DNA of 64,000 bases. It comes from Spirochaetia bacterium (GTDB lineage: Bacteria > Spirochaetota > UBA4802 > UBA5550). The notes under the pieces were generated by a model. It saw only the letters and a list, made by a program, of their open reading frames with translations, was not told the origin of the DNA and searched no databases. The stretch lies in NCBI GenBank assembly GCA_009885955.1, contig VFJS01000019.1, positions 52,954-116,953 on the forward strand, read 5' to 3'. Each line of letters starts with the position of its first letter. The stretch's first letter is position 1. A program made the position numbers and the translations under genes. Shown in pieces: positions 27,530-36,635 of this stretch.

Positions 27530-28317
27530 AGGCTATAATTCATGGCAAGCCCGAAAAGTTCATTGCCGCCGCTCCTTCCGGTTTCAACACCGGCAATCTT
27601 AAGAATAGCTGAAGCAGTGATATAAGATGATATTACATCAGCCCTGCAGTACCTCACGAGTTTCTCCCCCGCGGCCAGGTCACTGTCCATCCATTTATAG
27701 TAGAGGGCAATAGCCTCTAATCCATCGATGCCGGATAGGCCAGCAGGCCTTTTTATATTCAGGTCCCTTTCAATTTTTTTCAACCCGCCGCGGAACCCGC
27801 AATGGTATGAAACCCAGCGGAGATCGATGTGGGGCCTGTTTATGCAGGGGATATTGAAAGTCCTCTCTAAAAACGGTATGTCAAAACAGCTGCCGTTGAA
27901 GGAAACAATCAGTTCACAGTCATCGAGAAAAAGCAGAAAGTCATCCATGTTCACGCCGTATATGAAGTCATACAGTTCACCCCTGCGATATGCAGATATG
28001 ACCGTTGGATGATTGTTGTAGAAGGATAATCCGGTAGTCTCAATGTCGAAAAAAGTTGCCCTGTCAAAATATTTCCCCAGGATTCTCCAGTGCTCCCGTA
28101 CCGGAAATCTCGATACAAAATAGGATATGTCGGACCTCTCCAGAGCGTCCCTGGACTCAATGACTGCATCCATGAATTTTTTTCTTTTGTTCCCGTTAAA
28201 GGGGAGTCTGCCGGGGTTATGTATGCACTCTTCCCATGAGGAGAAACCGCTTCTTTTCAGCTGCTCAGCGCTCCTGGGCCCTATTCCCGGGCAGTGGAGA
28301 AAGGTTTGATCAATCAA
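27526..28317 (-). CDS. mrfB: RNase H-like 3'-exonuclease, MrfB (YprB) type
   Basis: 263 residues from a TTG overlapping the helicase stop (TTGA). An N-terminal HhH-like segment (FLHCPGIGPRSAEQLKRSGF) precedes a DnaQ/RNase H-like domain. Its DEDD metal ligands can be read in FFDIETTGL, LIVSFNGSCFDIPFLERTF, a central Asp and YCRADVISSY. In Bacillus, YprA/YprB (MrfA/MrfB) repair mitomycin C crosslinks as a helicase-exonuclease pair. The same order and overlap here support the assignment. A C-terminal TPR, present in the Bacillus protein, is not seen, so this is a shorter form. Confidence 0.85.
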   Translation of the reverse strand: MIDQTFLHCPGIGPRSAEQLKRSGFSSWEECIHNPGRLPFNGNKRKKFMDAVIESRDALERSDISYFVSRFPVREHWRILGKYFDRATFFDIETTGLSFYNNHPTVISAYRRGELYDFIYGVNMDDFLLFLDDCELIVSFNGSCFDIPFLERTFNIPCINRPHIDLRWVSYHCGFRGGLKKIERDLNIKRPAGLSGIDGLEAIALYYKWMDSDLAAGEKLVRYCRADVISSYITASAILKIAGVETGRSGGNELFGLAMNYSL

Positions 28318-30755
28318 TGCACCCTCTCCCTCTTTTTTTTAAGAATTTCTGCAGCCCTGGTAAGCCTGACCCCCAGGTCCTTCCTCTCACCGTCTTCAGG
28401 CGGCTTCTCCTCAAATAGGACAGGTACCTGGAAAAATTTAATTTCAGGTACCTGGATTTTCCCCTCGGCCAGGGCCGTGATGAGTGAGAGCGCCGATGCG
28501 GCCGAGGCGTTTGACGAAAGGAGATAGGACTCCAGTTCCTCGTTCACGACCCCCGGGGGGAGAGGCGGAATGCATGCAGGGCAGCCGGTCCCGCACCGGC
28601 ATTCGCCTATGATCTCCCTGCACAGCCCCAGGCACTCGTCTATCTTATGGTAAATCCTCTCCGAATATCCGACACCCCCCTCGATGGCATCAAACATGAA
28701 CAGGGCGCTCCTGAAGGTTCCGGGGCCTGTCTCAACCAGGGAGACATCGGTGTTCACATCCCTGATGTCGGCCATGCAGAATGAAGGGGCCGTGTGCCTT
28801 ACTATATAGCTCAGCCCGTACAGGGCCGCGTCGATTATCCTGCTATCTTCCCCCTCCATGCGCTTCATCCATTCACCGGGCGGAAGGATGCTGAACCCTG
28901 TGGTGTTGTACTCAAAGGGTGGAAGGGTTATGGGCCCGTAACCTATGTTCTCATAGGACCTCTCCCTTATCTTCTTGTAGAGCTTGGGCTGTTTATTCAC
29001 ATACATTTCGCCGTACTCCATGGATGCTCCGTGTATCTCCTTCTTCTCATATTCCCCGGTAAGGGATATTCTCCCCTCCCATACAGCCTCGGTGTAATAA
29101 TCCACATCAACCTTTTCCACCCTGCATAATTTCTTCTCAAGATCAAGGTCCATGGACATGTATTTTGTCCCGAGGTGCTGGTATATTGCATCCTTGTAAA
29201 GGGTGCCCCTTGCGCCAATGGGGTCGAGCTCGCCAATGACCTCGGTTCCGCAGTATATCTCTACATTATAATCGGTCATACCCCTCAGGTTGACGCCCCG
29301 AGCAGGATAGTCACTGAGGCTGTACCTGAATGACTCGTGGTAGGGGGTCAGAGTTTTATCGCCGGTAAGAATTTTCACCGCCTCTTCATAAATCCTGGGC
29401 GGGAACAGGTCCTCCTTCACCCTGAGCGGGTGCTCCTGGGCAGCGCAGGGAAGGTGCTGCAGGAGAATGTAGGGATTGTCGGCATTCAGAAGCGCCTCCT
29501 CCACGGGTGAGTTAATTATGAAATCGGGATGGTGCACAAGGTACTGGTCTATGGGGAGGTCCCTTGATATGAAGACCACAACCGATGCATTCCCCTTCCT
29601 TCCGACCCTTCCCGACTGCTGCCAGAAACTGGCTATGGTGCCGGGATGCCCCGACAGTATACAGAGTTCAAGGTCGCCTATATCGATCCCAAGCTCCAGG
29701 GCGTTGGTGCTTATGATGACAAGTATTTTACCCTTTGCCAGGTCCCTCTCAAGCTGCCTTCTTTCATTGGGAAGGAGGCCGCCCCTGTAGGGCTGTATAA
29801 CCCTGGCGTATTCACTGTGCCCGTCGATAACGGCCCGGTAGAGCCGCTCAGCCTCCTGACGGCTTTTGCAGAAACAGATGGTCCGTCTCTTCAGCCTTGC
29901 TGCCTCGCGGATGAGGGGAATTGAAATGGAGGCCGGGCCCTTGCGGTAGATGTCGTGCCCGTGGCTTTTTGCAAGGGAAGGGTTTAAGAAATAAAGGTGC
30001 CTCTCAGGCTGGGGCGCGCCGTCCCTGTCTATGACACGGAACTCCCGGTGAAAGAGTGAAGCGGCAAGCTTTGCCGGATTCCCAACCGTAGCCGAAGACC
30101 CCACAAAGACCGGCCTGCTCCCATGAATCTCGCATACACGGAGCAGTCTCCTGAAAACATTGGAGACGTGAGAACCGAATGAGCCCCTGTATATATGGAC
30201 CTCGTCTATAACAATGTACCGTAACCGGGAGAGGAATGACTTCCACTTCCTGTTGTTGTTGGGGAGAATGGCATTGTGGAGCATATCGGGATTTGTTATA
30301 AGGAAGTCTATGGAACGCTCCATCCTTTTCCGATCCTCCTGAGGTGTATCTCCGTCATAGGTCCCCAGCCTGTTCCCTCCCTTTACCGCCTCCATGAGCC
30401 TCCCGAATGTGGACTCCTGGTCCCGGGAAAGGGCCTTGGTGGGATAGAGCAGAAGAACGGAAAAACCCTGGTCCGACATTATATATTCATTGAGTATGGG
30501 AAGAAAAAATGAGAGTGTCTTGCCGCTGGCTGTCCTGGATACAAGGAGGGTATCAACACCGGCGCTTATACTCCCGAAAGCCTCGTGCTGGTGTGAATAG
30601 AGGCTCCCGATCCCCTCTTTTGACAGGATCCCCTTCAGCTCTTCCGAGAGCCCTTCCGGAATGCCCATGGAACTTCCTTTCTTTTTCTCTATGAGCAGGC
30701 GGGCCCGTATGTTGCCGTTAAATGAAGTTTCAATAAAATCTCTTATTTTTTTCAT
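28314..30755 (-). CDS. mrfA: Superfamily 2 helicase MrfA (YprA) with C-terminal DUF1998/MZB zinc domain
   Basis: 813 residues, with GAAG upstream of the ATG. Helicase motifs: the Q-like region LYSHQHEAF, Walker A SRTASGKT (near 75-82), VIDEVHIYRGSFGSHVSN (motif II as DEVH), GSSATVGNP (motif III), STNALELGIDIGDLE and SGRVGRKG (V and VI). A C-terminal Cys cluster, CRCGTGCPAC preceded by CREIIGEC near residue 745, is the MZB zinc site of YprA. In Bacillus this helicase is needed to unhook mitomycin crosslinks with MrfB. It is the first gene of mrfA-mrfB-dinB, coupled through 4-bp overlaps. A good promoter lies at 30836-30864. Confidence 0.92.
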   Translation of the reverse strand: MKKIRDFIETSFNGNIRARLLIEKKKGSSMGIPEGLSEELKGILSKEGIGSLYSHQHEAFGSISAGVDTLLVSRTASGKTLSFFLPILNEYIMSDQGFSVLLLYPTKALSRDQESTFGRLMEAVKGGNRLGTYDGDTPQEDRKRMERSIDFLITNPDMLHNAILPNNNRKWKSFLSRLRYIVIDEVHIYRGSFGSHVSNVFRRLLRVCEIHGSRPVFVGSSATVGNPAKLAASLFHREFRVIDRDGAPQPERHLYFLNPSLAKSHGHDIYRKGPASISIPLIREAARLKRRTICFCKSRQEAERLYRAVIDGHSEYARVIQPYRGGLLPNERRQLERDLAKGKILVIISTNALELGIDIGDLELCILSGHPGTIASFWQQSGRVGRKGNASVVVFISRDLPIDQYLVHHPDFIINSPVEEALLNADNPYILLQHLPCAAQEHPLRVKEDLFPPRIYEEAVKILTGDKTLTPYHESFRYSLSDYPARGVNLRGMTDYNVEIYCGTEVIGELDPIGARGTLYKDAIYQHLGTKYMSMDLDLEKKLCRVEKVDVDYYTEAVWEGRISLTGEYEKKEIHGASMEYGEMYVNKQPKLYKKIRERSYENIGYGPITLPPFEYNTTGFSILPPGEWMKRMEGEDSRIIDAALYGLSYIVRHTAPSFCMADIRDVNTDVSLVETGPGTFRSALFMFDAIEGGVGYSERIYHKIDECLGLCREIIGECRCGTGCPACIPPLPPGVVNEELESYLLSSNASAASALSLITALAEGKIQVPEIKFFQVPVLFEEKPPEDGERKDLGVRLTRAAEILKKKRERVH

Positions 30756-30835
30756 GTCTTCGCTTCTTCAAAATATTAAAAATTACATGCCGGGGCTTAA
30801 ACAATACAGGCTTTCCCCGCCGGCTGCATTATGTC

Positions 30836-30864
30836 ACAATACCATACCAAATTTTATATGTCAA
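30836..30864 (-). promoter_or_regulatory. Sigma70-type promoter for mrfA-mrfB-dinB
   Basis: On the minus strand: TTGACA (30864-30859), a 17-bp spacer, then TATTGT (30841-30836), leaving an 81-nt leader before the mrfA ATG. No classical LexA box was recognised near it. Confidence 0.6.
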
Positions 30865-30987
30865 CAAATGTTCAGTATATATTCATAAAAAAAGTTTCAT
30901 GACCATATATTTTATTTGACTTTTTTTGTAATTTATTGAAATATTTTCATATATATATAGAAAAAAAACTGTTCTTTCGGAGGCAAG

Positions 30988-31230
30988 ATGCATATTTTCA
31001 AATGGATAATGGGGATATTATCCTTCATAATCATTACACCTTTATTAATATTTGCTGATGAGGCAATGTTTAAAATCAAGTGTTCAAAATGCCACCCTTT
31101 ACCCAGCCCTTTAAGTTATTCCAATGAAGAATGGAATAGGATTATTGATAGGATGGCTGTAAATGCCAAACTGACTGCGGCTGAGAAAGGTTTCATTCTG
31201 ACTCTTAATACCACATTGATTCCTAAATAG
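30988..31230 (+). CDS. Small monohaem c-type cytochrome-like secreted protein
   Basis: 80 residues, with GGAGGC 6 nt before the ATG. The signal peptide covers about 1-23 (ending LIFADEA). The CxxCH haem-attachment motif is CSKCH at about residues 30-34, followed by PLP. A later Met in IIDRMAVNAK could be the sixth ligand. The chain is much shorter than standard class I cytochromes, but the order CxxCH, EEWNRIIDRM, EKGFI is the pattern of small cytochromes with a W..vv.rM helix. It would be periplasmic and carry electrons; the partner is unknown. The next gene starts 57 bp downstream, after a small hairpin. Confidence 0.75.
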   Translation: MHIFKWIMGILSFIIITPLLIFADEAMFKIKCSKCHPLPSPLSYSNEEWNRIIDRMAVNAKLTAAEKGFILTLNTTLIPK

Positions 31231-31234
31231 CCAG

Positions 31235-31258
31235 TTATTCCGGCAAAATGCGGAATAA
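31235..31258 (+). terminator. Possible attenuator/terminator hairpin after the cytochrome gene
   Basis: A perfect 8-bp stem (TTATTCCG/CGGAATAA) surrounds an 8-base loop, 5 bp after the stop codon. It is followed only by a short TTAAA, so termination would be weak. Confidence 0.4.
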
Positions 31259-31286
31259 TTAAACCTATTATAAGAAGCTATTTACC

Positions 31287-32033
31287 ATGTGGGAAAAAAT
31301 CGGCGACAGCCAGGCGCTGGCTAAAAAGCCTGTGATTATGCCTGAAATTGAACCTGAATTAAAGGCTCCGGTTCCGAGGCCCATGATATGGGTGTATCCA
31401 AAACCATCACACAGGAAAATTACAAATGCCCTGGAAAATCTGCTCATTAACGGCGCAGCTGTCCGGGGATGGATTACAAACTATAAGACCACATCAGACA
31501 GGGAGGGGACCGACCATTTTGTCCAGTACTGTTTTCAATCAGAATCAGGATTAATCCATGGGAAAAATTTCAGATCCTTTGATGACCTTCACCTTGCCTA
31601 CGGCGCGCCTGATTATTCATCATGGATGATTTCATGCTATAAATACAACAAGACCTTCACCGTAATCTACAATAATGAAGTTCCGATTAATCATGAAATT
31701 TACGGCCATCTTGAACTTTATATTGATTTAGATCTCATCCAGATATCAAAAAAATTTGAATCTGTAAAAAATCAGCGTGAGCTTGATGAATTATCAGGTC
31801 AATTCCTTAGAATTGCCCTTGGCCCGTTAAAAAGCAATGGCATAATCTGGGACAAGTACCTGGATTTAATGAAACATATGGGGCTTGCGGATAAAAATGA
31901 CATAAACGATTCCGGCAAAAACCTGCAGGTAATCAAAAATATGCTCCTTAAAAAAAGCTATTCCATGAATATCCTCACAGCACTCTCGGATCTTTGCCGG
32001 GAATTTATTCCCGGTATCTGGGCAGCAAAATAA
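31287..32033 (+). CDS. Protein of unknown function
   Basis: 248 residues with no signal peptide or membrane helix. A Pro-rich N-terminus (EIEPELKAPVPRPMIWVYPKPSH) leads to a mixed domain with the segments WITNYKTTSDREGTDHFVQYCFQ, DLHLAYGAPDYSSWMISCYKYNK and HLELYIDLDLIQISKKFESVKNQ, then a helical C-terminus. No family was recognised. The ATG lacks a clear ribosome site. It lies between the small cytochrome and the hybrid histidine kinase in the same direction, but the spacing (57 and 105 bp) gives weak support for an operon. Confidence 0.7.
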   Translation: MWEKIGDSQALAKKPVIMPEIEPELKAPVPRPMIWVYPKPSHRKITNALENLLINGAAVRGWITNYKTTSDREGTDHFVQYCFQSESGLIHGKNFRSFDDLHLAYGAPDYSSWMISCYKYNKTFTVIYNNEVPINHEIYGHLELYIDLDLIQISKKFESVKNQRELDELSGQFLRIALGPLKSNGIIWDKYLDLMKHMGLADKNDINDSGKNLQVIKNMLLKKSYSMNILTALSDLCREFIPGIWAAK

Positions 32034-32138
32034 TAATTAATACTTATTGACTGTATATTGAGCTGATAATAAAATAAAAAAAAACGTTAAATTCAGAGCA
32101 TACAAAATCACATATTTTTATAAATATTTTTTCTTACC

Positions 32139-34142
32139 ATGGATAACCTACATAATTTATACAGGGCCTTTTTTGAAAATATTAATTGCAGCGTCCTGTT
32201 TTTAAATAGTTCGCTTGAGATCATAGGCTGCAATCAGAAATTCCTGAATACCACCGGTTATGATAATGATTACCTGCATGGAGTGAATATCATCGATCTT
32301 CTGAGAACAAATCACTCAAAGATAAAAGATCAGCTGAGAAATCCGGCAAATATGCAGAATAACTCCGGGTCATCAACAATAAACCTGGATATAAAATGCC
32401 GTGACGGCAGTTTTATCAGCATGAAATTCTTTATGCATAATCCAGGTGACAGCAGCGGCTCAGAAGAGATCATAATCTACTCCAATGATATTATCCAGGC
32501 GACAGAACAGGCAGCCGGCGCACAGGAATCGGTATATAAAAAAATAGTTGATACCGCGCCCCTGGGGATTCTGACCATAAGTAAAAGCGGGGCCATCATT
32601 GAGCTGAATCAGAAGCTGGTTGAAATACTCGGTTCCCCTTCATTGGAAGCTACAAAAAAAATCAATTGCCTTGAATTCGAACCGCTGATAGAGTCGGGTT
32701 TGACAAGGGACATTATTGACTGCCTGAATACAGGGAATACAATTATATCGAGAAAACAGTATAACAGCAAATGGGGAAAAAAACTCCATTTAAAATATTA
32801 TATAACCCCGGCACAGGTTGAAAAGGGTGAAGTGGTTAAAATACAGATGATTGTGGAGGATGTGACATCACTGAAGAAGACCGAGGAGGAGCTGGAAAAA
32901 TACAGAAACCGCCTTGAAGAGATGATTAAAGAAAGGACCGACCAGCTTATCGAGGCTGACAATTTATTAAAAAAGGAGATTGAATTCCATCATCACGCCG
33001 AAAAGGAGCTGTTGAAAGCCAGTAAAATCGAATCGCTGGGAATCTTTGCAGGCGGGATTGCGCATGATTTCAACAATCTCCTTACTGCAATCCTCGGCAA
33101 CCTCTCGCTGGCCAGGTATGAGACAGATAAAAACGGCAGGATATCCATGATGCTCAAAGAGGCTGAAACTGCATCTCTACAGGCCAAGGTACTTACACAG
33201 CAGCTCCTGACCTTTTCCAAGGGGGGCGCGCCAATAAAAAAGGCCACATCCATTCAGGATATCCTCATCGATACAACCTATTTTGTCCTGAGCGGATCCA
33301 GCATAAAGTGTGATTTTTTCATAAGCCCCGACCTGTGGAATGTTCTCATTGATCAGGGCCAGATAAGCCAGGTGGTTCACAACCTGATAATCAATTCCAT
33401 GCAGTCCATGCCTACAGCCGGAATCATCAGTATCCATGCCGAAAACAGGGCCATCACTGAAGAGGACGGCCTGCGCATAAAAAACGGGGATTATATTTTA
33501 ATTAAAATCAAGGATCAGGGCGGGGGAATTCCCGAAGAGAACTTTCATAAAATATTTGACCCGTACTTTACCACAAAGGAAAACGGAAGCGGCCTTGGCC
33601 TGGCCGTTACCTATTCCATTATAAAAAGGCATGATGGATATATTACCCTGGAGTCGAAGCCGGATTCGGGGACGACTTTTTTTATCTACCTCCCTGCCAC
33701 AAAAATTGAGATTGATGAAAAGGCAAAGGACAGGAGCGATGAAATTCTGCTCAATGGCGGCCGGATTCTTGTGATGGATGATGACGAAATGGTGCTGCTG
33801 GTTGTCGAAAGGATTCTGGTTCACCTTGGGTTTGAAAGTATATGCGTAAAGAACGGCAATTCAGCCATAGAAACCTACATGGCGGCAAAAGAATCCGGGC
33901 GCCCCTTTGATCTTGTCATTATGGACCTTACGATACCCGGCGGGATGGGGGGAAAGGATGCCATGAAAATTCTGAAAGAGTATGACCCTGGTATAAAGGC
34001 CATTGTATCAAGCGGATATTCCAACGATCCGATTATGGCCAATTATGAAAAATTCGGGTTTTCCGGGATTGCATCAAAGCCGTTTCAGCTCAATGAACTC
34101 AAAAATGAATTAAGCAGGGTCATTACCCTGAACAATTCATAA
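32139..34142 (+). CDS. PAS-PAS hybrid sensor histidine kinase with C-terminal receiver
   Basis: 667 residues, no transmembrane helix, so it is cytoplasmic. Order: PAS 1 (about 5-120), PAS 2 (about 130-250), a coiled coil (250-300), HisKA with phospho-acceptor H309 in AGGIAHDFNNLLTAI, and HATPase_c (about 400-530: N box VVHNLIINSMQSMP, KIKDQGGGIPEE, GSGLGLAVTYSIIK). The receiver domain (about 545-665) has phosphorylatable D596 in VIMDLTIPGGMGG, acidic pocket MDDDE and Lys in ASKPFQ. The HDFNN box places it among PAS/Che-like kinases that often work with an unlinked partner. No response regulator with an output domain is adjacent. Confidence 0.92.
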   Translation: MDNLHNLYRAFFENINCSVLFLNSSLEIIGCNQKFLNTTGYDNDYLHGVNIIDLLRTNHSKIKDQLRNPANMQNNSGSSTINLDIKCRDGSFISMKFFMHNPGDSSGSEEIIIYSNDIIQATEQAAGAQESVYKKIVDTAPLGILTISKSGAIIELNQKLVEILGSPSLEATKKINCLEFEPLIESGLTRDIIDCLNTGNTIISRKQYNSKWGKKLHLKYYITPAQVEKGEVVKIQMIVEDVTSLKKTEEELEKYRNRLEEMIKERTDQLIEADNLLKKEIEFHHHAEKELLKASKIESLGIFAGGIAHDFNNLLTAILGNLSLARYETDKNGRISMMLKEAETASLQAKVLTQQLLTFSKGGAPIKKATSIQDILIDTTYFVLSGSSIKCDFFISPDLWNVLIDQGQISQVVHNLIINSMQSMPTAGIISIHAENRAITEEDGLRIKNGDYILIKIKDQGGGIPEENFHKIFDPYFTTKENGSGLGLAVTYSIIKRHDGYITLESKPDSGTTFFIYLPATKIEIDEKAKDRSDEILLNGGRILVMDDDEMVLLVVERILVHLGFESICVKNGNSAIETYMAAKESGRPFDLVIMDLTIPGGMGGKDAMKILKEYDPGIKAIVSSGYSNDPIMANYEKFGFSGIASKPFQLNELKNELSRVITLNNS

Positions 34143-34151
34143 AATCATTTT

Positions 34152-34982
34152 TTAATTTTCCATGCTGAAATATTTTTTTTCAATATAATTGAGGTCGCTT
34201 TCCACGCGCATCTTCAATGGTGAGTTTTTAAATTTGGGATCCCCCGATTCCGCTTTTCTAAGAAAAAACTTGTATATCTTCCTGGCCATTTCAGGATCCT
34301 TCAGCTTGGGATCAGACTCGAATATCTTCCCCAGGTTGTAGAAGGCATCATCCAGGGTTTTTCTGCTGCCGTAATTTTTTATCAGATTGATAATGGCTTC
34401 AAGGGCAAGGTCCCCTTTTTTTAGATTGATATATATTTTCCCCGTGTTCAACAGGGCTTTGTCTGCCAGATCATTATCGGGATAAAGGGAATAGACCCTC
34501 CTGAAAAATTCAACCGACTTCTGCGGCTCTCCCTTGAAGAGATAGCTCTCGGCTATCCTGTATTGCGCCGCGGGATATTCACCGGAACCTGTCTTGACTT
34601 CGGAAAAGACAGCAATTGCTTCATCGTATTTGTATTCATTGACCTTTATCGCGCCCATCATAAGCCCTGCGCTGTCCCTGTACTTGCTCTGGGGAAAGAG
34701 CTCCAGCATCTCTTTGAACTTTTTCTCGGCATCCGCATACAGTCTGTTCTCATACAGCTCCGCGCCGGTCTTAAAAAGGACTTCATCAGGGAGCGTCATG
34801 GATAGGGAATTTTTTTCCTCCCCCTTTTTATCCTCCTTCGCCTCTTTTTTTGCCGGGGTATTTTTCTCGGTCTGCTTATCGTTCAGGATATCATTGATGA
34901 TATCCTCGGTTTTTCTGAAATTTTTTGAATACAGGGGGGCAATGGAAAGGGATACAATCAATAACAGATATACTATTTTCAT
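34152..34982 (-). CDS. Secreted TPR protein (YbgF/BamD-like)
   Basis: 276 residues. The signal peptide covers about 1-19. A charged Lys/Glu linker (25-65) precedes several tetratricopeptide repeats (about 70-265): GAELYENRLYADAEKKFKEMLELFPQSKY, YDEAIAVFSEV, PQKSVEFFRRVYSLYPDNDLADKAL and YNLGKIFESDP. This is the pattern of periplasmic scaffolds such as CpoB/YbgF and BamD. It has no lipobox, so it is likely soluble. Its start overlaps the preceding gene's stop by 4 bp (ATGA), making it the last gene of a three-gene envelope operon. Confidence 0.82.
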   Translation of the reverse strand: MKIVYLLLIVSLSIAPLYSKNFRKTEDIINDILNDKQTEKNTPAKKEAKEDKKGEEKNSLSMTLPDEVLFKTGAELYENRLYADAEKKFKEMLELFPQSKYRDSAGLMMGAIKVNEYKYDEAIAVFSEVKTGSGEYPAAQYRIAESYLFKGEPQKSVEFFRRVYSLYPDNDLADKALLNTGKIYINLKKGDLALEAIINLIKNYGSRKTLDDAFYNLGKIFESDPKLKDPEMARKIYKFFLRKAESGDPKFKNSPLKMRVESDLNYIEKKYFSMEN

Positions 34983-35629
34983 TTTTCGATTATTTCCGAA
35001 CCTTTTTTTATCGGCTCAAGTTTTATTCTGCTTTTTTCGGTTTTCACCTTTTCTTCCGGCAGATCTTTGAGAGCCTTGTTATCCTTCATCAGGCTTTTGT
35101 CAATGCTTTTAATCTCCCGTTCGCCGCTGCCGGGAAGATTGGTACCCCTGAGCTGTTTGACTTCGGGATTAAGCTTGTTGATCTCCCTGTAGCTCCCTTC
35201 GATCTGCCTGTCAATGGGGTCCGGGTGTAATTCCCTGGAAATCTTCTTTTCCCTCTCCGGCTCTATGATCCTGTGCTCAAGCTCCGGTTTCAGCAGTTCC
35301 CTGGACAGAAATTGTATCTTCTCGGGGTCGGCCTTTTTCATTTCATTTATGAGTTCGGTCTCCTGCATTTTCCCGAATCTCCCTTCGCTCTTCTCCCGGT
35401 TTATATCAACATGAAAAAGGTCCCTTACGTTTTCCGCCAGGGGAGGCGACTTAATCTTTGCAATATTCCTGCCCTTGTCGTAGCCAATGTACATACCGAT
35501 CATTGTAAGGACAAAGACAAGAAAAAAGTAGGACTGTTTTATGGTCTTAACCGTATCGGGCTTTAAATTATTCAGAAGCCCGCTCATCAGCGTAGAAATT
35601 TTTGAAAAAATCCTGGAAAGAAAACCCAT
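34979..35629 (-). CDS. Membrane-anchored coiled protein of unknown function
   Basis: 216 residues. One transmembrane helix (about 34-51, SYFFLVFVLTMIGMYIGY) follows a basic cytoplasmic leader. The rest is a long, highly charged, Lys/Glu-rich and probably extended region with no recognised domain. It starts 3 bp after the stop of the LPP20-like gene and overlaps the TPR gene by 4 bp, so the three products are probably made together. A linker or tether role is a guess from shape only. Confidence 0.72.
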   Translation of the reverse strand: MGFLSRIFSKISTLMSGLLNNLKPDTVKTIKQSYFFLVFVLTMIGMYIGYDKGRNIAKIKSPPLAENVRDLFHVDINREKSEGRFGKMQETELINEMKKADPEKIQFLSRELLKPELEHRIIEPEREKKISRELHPDPIDRQIEGSYREINKLNPEVKQLRGTNLPGSGEREIKSIDKSLMKDNKALKDLPEEKVKTEKSRIKLEPIKKGSEIIEK

Positions 35630-35632
35630 CTG

Positions 35633-36472
35633 TCACACCCTGTCCACGATAAAAATGACCTTGCACTTTTTCAGATTATCCAGTGTCCTGCCGCTGCTGA
35701 TAATCTTTTTGTAGTCCCTGTTGGATATAACAGGCGAGCCGTTGTTATTCCTGATTGCAGGGGCAAAAAAAGGCCTGGCGCCCAGCCTCTGAATTTTTGC
35801 CGCATCATTTTCATTGTACACATAAGATACAATACCGTGCCTGCTGGCCGAACTGATATCCACATAGTTCCTTCCATAAATCTCCAGACCGTCCTCATTG
35901 TAAATAACAGGAAAAAGCATGGGCCTGATATTCATGTTTCTCACATCGATAATGAGGCCCGTGTAATCCGTTTTTATTGGATTATGATATATTTCAGGAA
36001 AATCCTCAGATGGGAATTGAAAGGAGAAGATGGACAGGAGATCACTGATTTTGAGCTGTACATGGCAGCAGCTTTTCTGAAAATCTGCCGGATAATTCCT
36101 TGTTTTAATCCTGCTGTTAATTAGGCTGGAAAGCCTGGACCTGACAGTTTCATCGCTGTCAATATACTCCCCCAGCGCCCTGTCATACTCGACTGATACA
36201 TCCTTCAGCTGGGCCATCAGATTCTCCAGGGCAATGTCCCTTGCCCTGTCATAACCGATCATCCGTGCCCTGTTGATCGATATGTATCCCTGCCCCTGGT
36301 CATCCATGGGCTCACCCCCCGGGCTGATATGCACTTCCGATACCCCGAAGGCAGATACATGGCCGTTCATCCAGTCAACCCTGTTTTTTAATTCTCCCGG
36401 TGAAGTACCGGGAAAAGTCCTGATCTGAAAAATATGTAATATGAAAATGAGTACAATAATAGATCTGAACAT
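35633..36472 (-). CDS. LPP20/FlgT-like secreted protein
   Basis: 279 residues. The signal peptide covers about 1-20. The segment following it (VSEVHISPGGEP, INRARMIGYDRARDIALENLMAQLKDV) has the layout of LPP20/FlgT N-terminal domains, where 'A...A...A...L...v..i.vd' helices precede a beta strand. The C-terminal half (YTGLIIDVRNMNIRPMLFPVIYNEDGLEIYGRNYVD) is a recurrent domain in outer-membrane-associated proteins of unknown role. FlgT helps build the flagellar H ring in Vibrio. The nearby DUF115 gene makes a flagellar link attractive but unproven. It is the first gene of a three-gene unit. Confidence 0.7.
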   Translation of the reverse strand: MFRSIIVLIFILHIFQIRTFPGTSPGELKNRVDWMNGHVSAFGVSEVHISPGGEPMDDQGQGYISINRARMIGYDRARDIALENLMAQLKDVSVEYDRALGEYIDSDETVRSRLSSLINSRIKTRNYPADFQKSCCHVQLKISDLLSIFSFQFPSEDFPEIYHNPIKTDYTGLIIDVRNMNIRPMLFPVIYNEDGLEIYGRNYVDISSASRHGIVSYVYNENDAAKIQRLGARPFFAPAIRNNNGSPVISNRDYKKIISSGRTLDNLKKCKVIFIVDRV

Positions 36473-36526
36473 TTAGGCCTCTTAAATATGAGTTGAACTG
36501 TCCAATACATATGCCTGTGAGAGATT

Positions 36527-36572
36527 TCTCTGTGTCTCTGTGTCTCTGCGCCTCTGCGCCTCTGCGGCAAAA
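36527..36572. repeat. Family D repeat, single arm (CTCTGTGTCTCTG)
   Basis: Direct iterations of CTCTGTGT/CTCTGCGC with a period of about 9 bases run to CTGCGGCAAA. It corresponds to the right arm of the complete copy at 40151-40220. It separates the envelope operon from DUF115. Confidence 0.7.
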
Positions 36573-36635
36573 ATTTTTTAACAGCTCAAATATAAAATAT
36601 CTGTTATCATTATAATCGGAATATCATATAAATTA

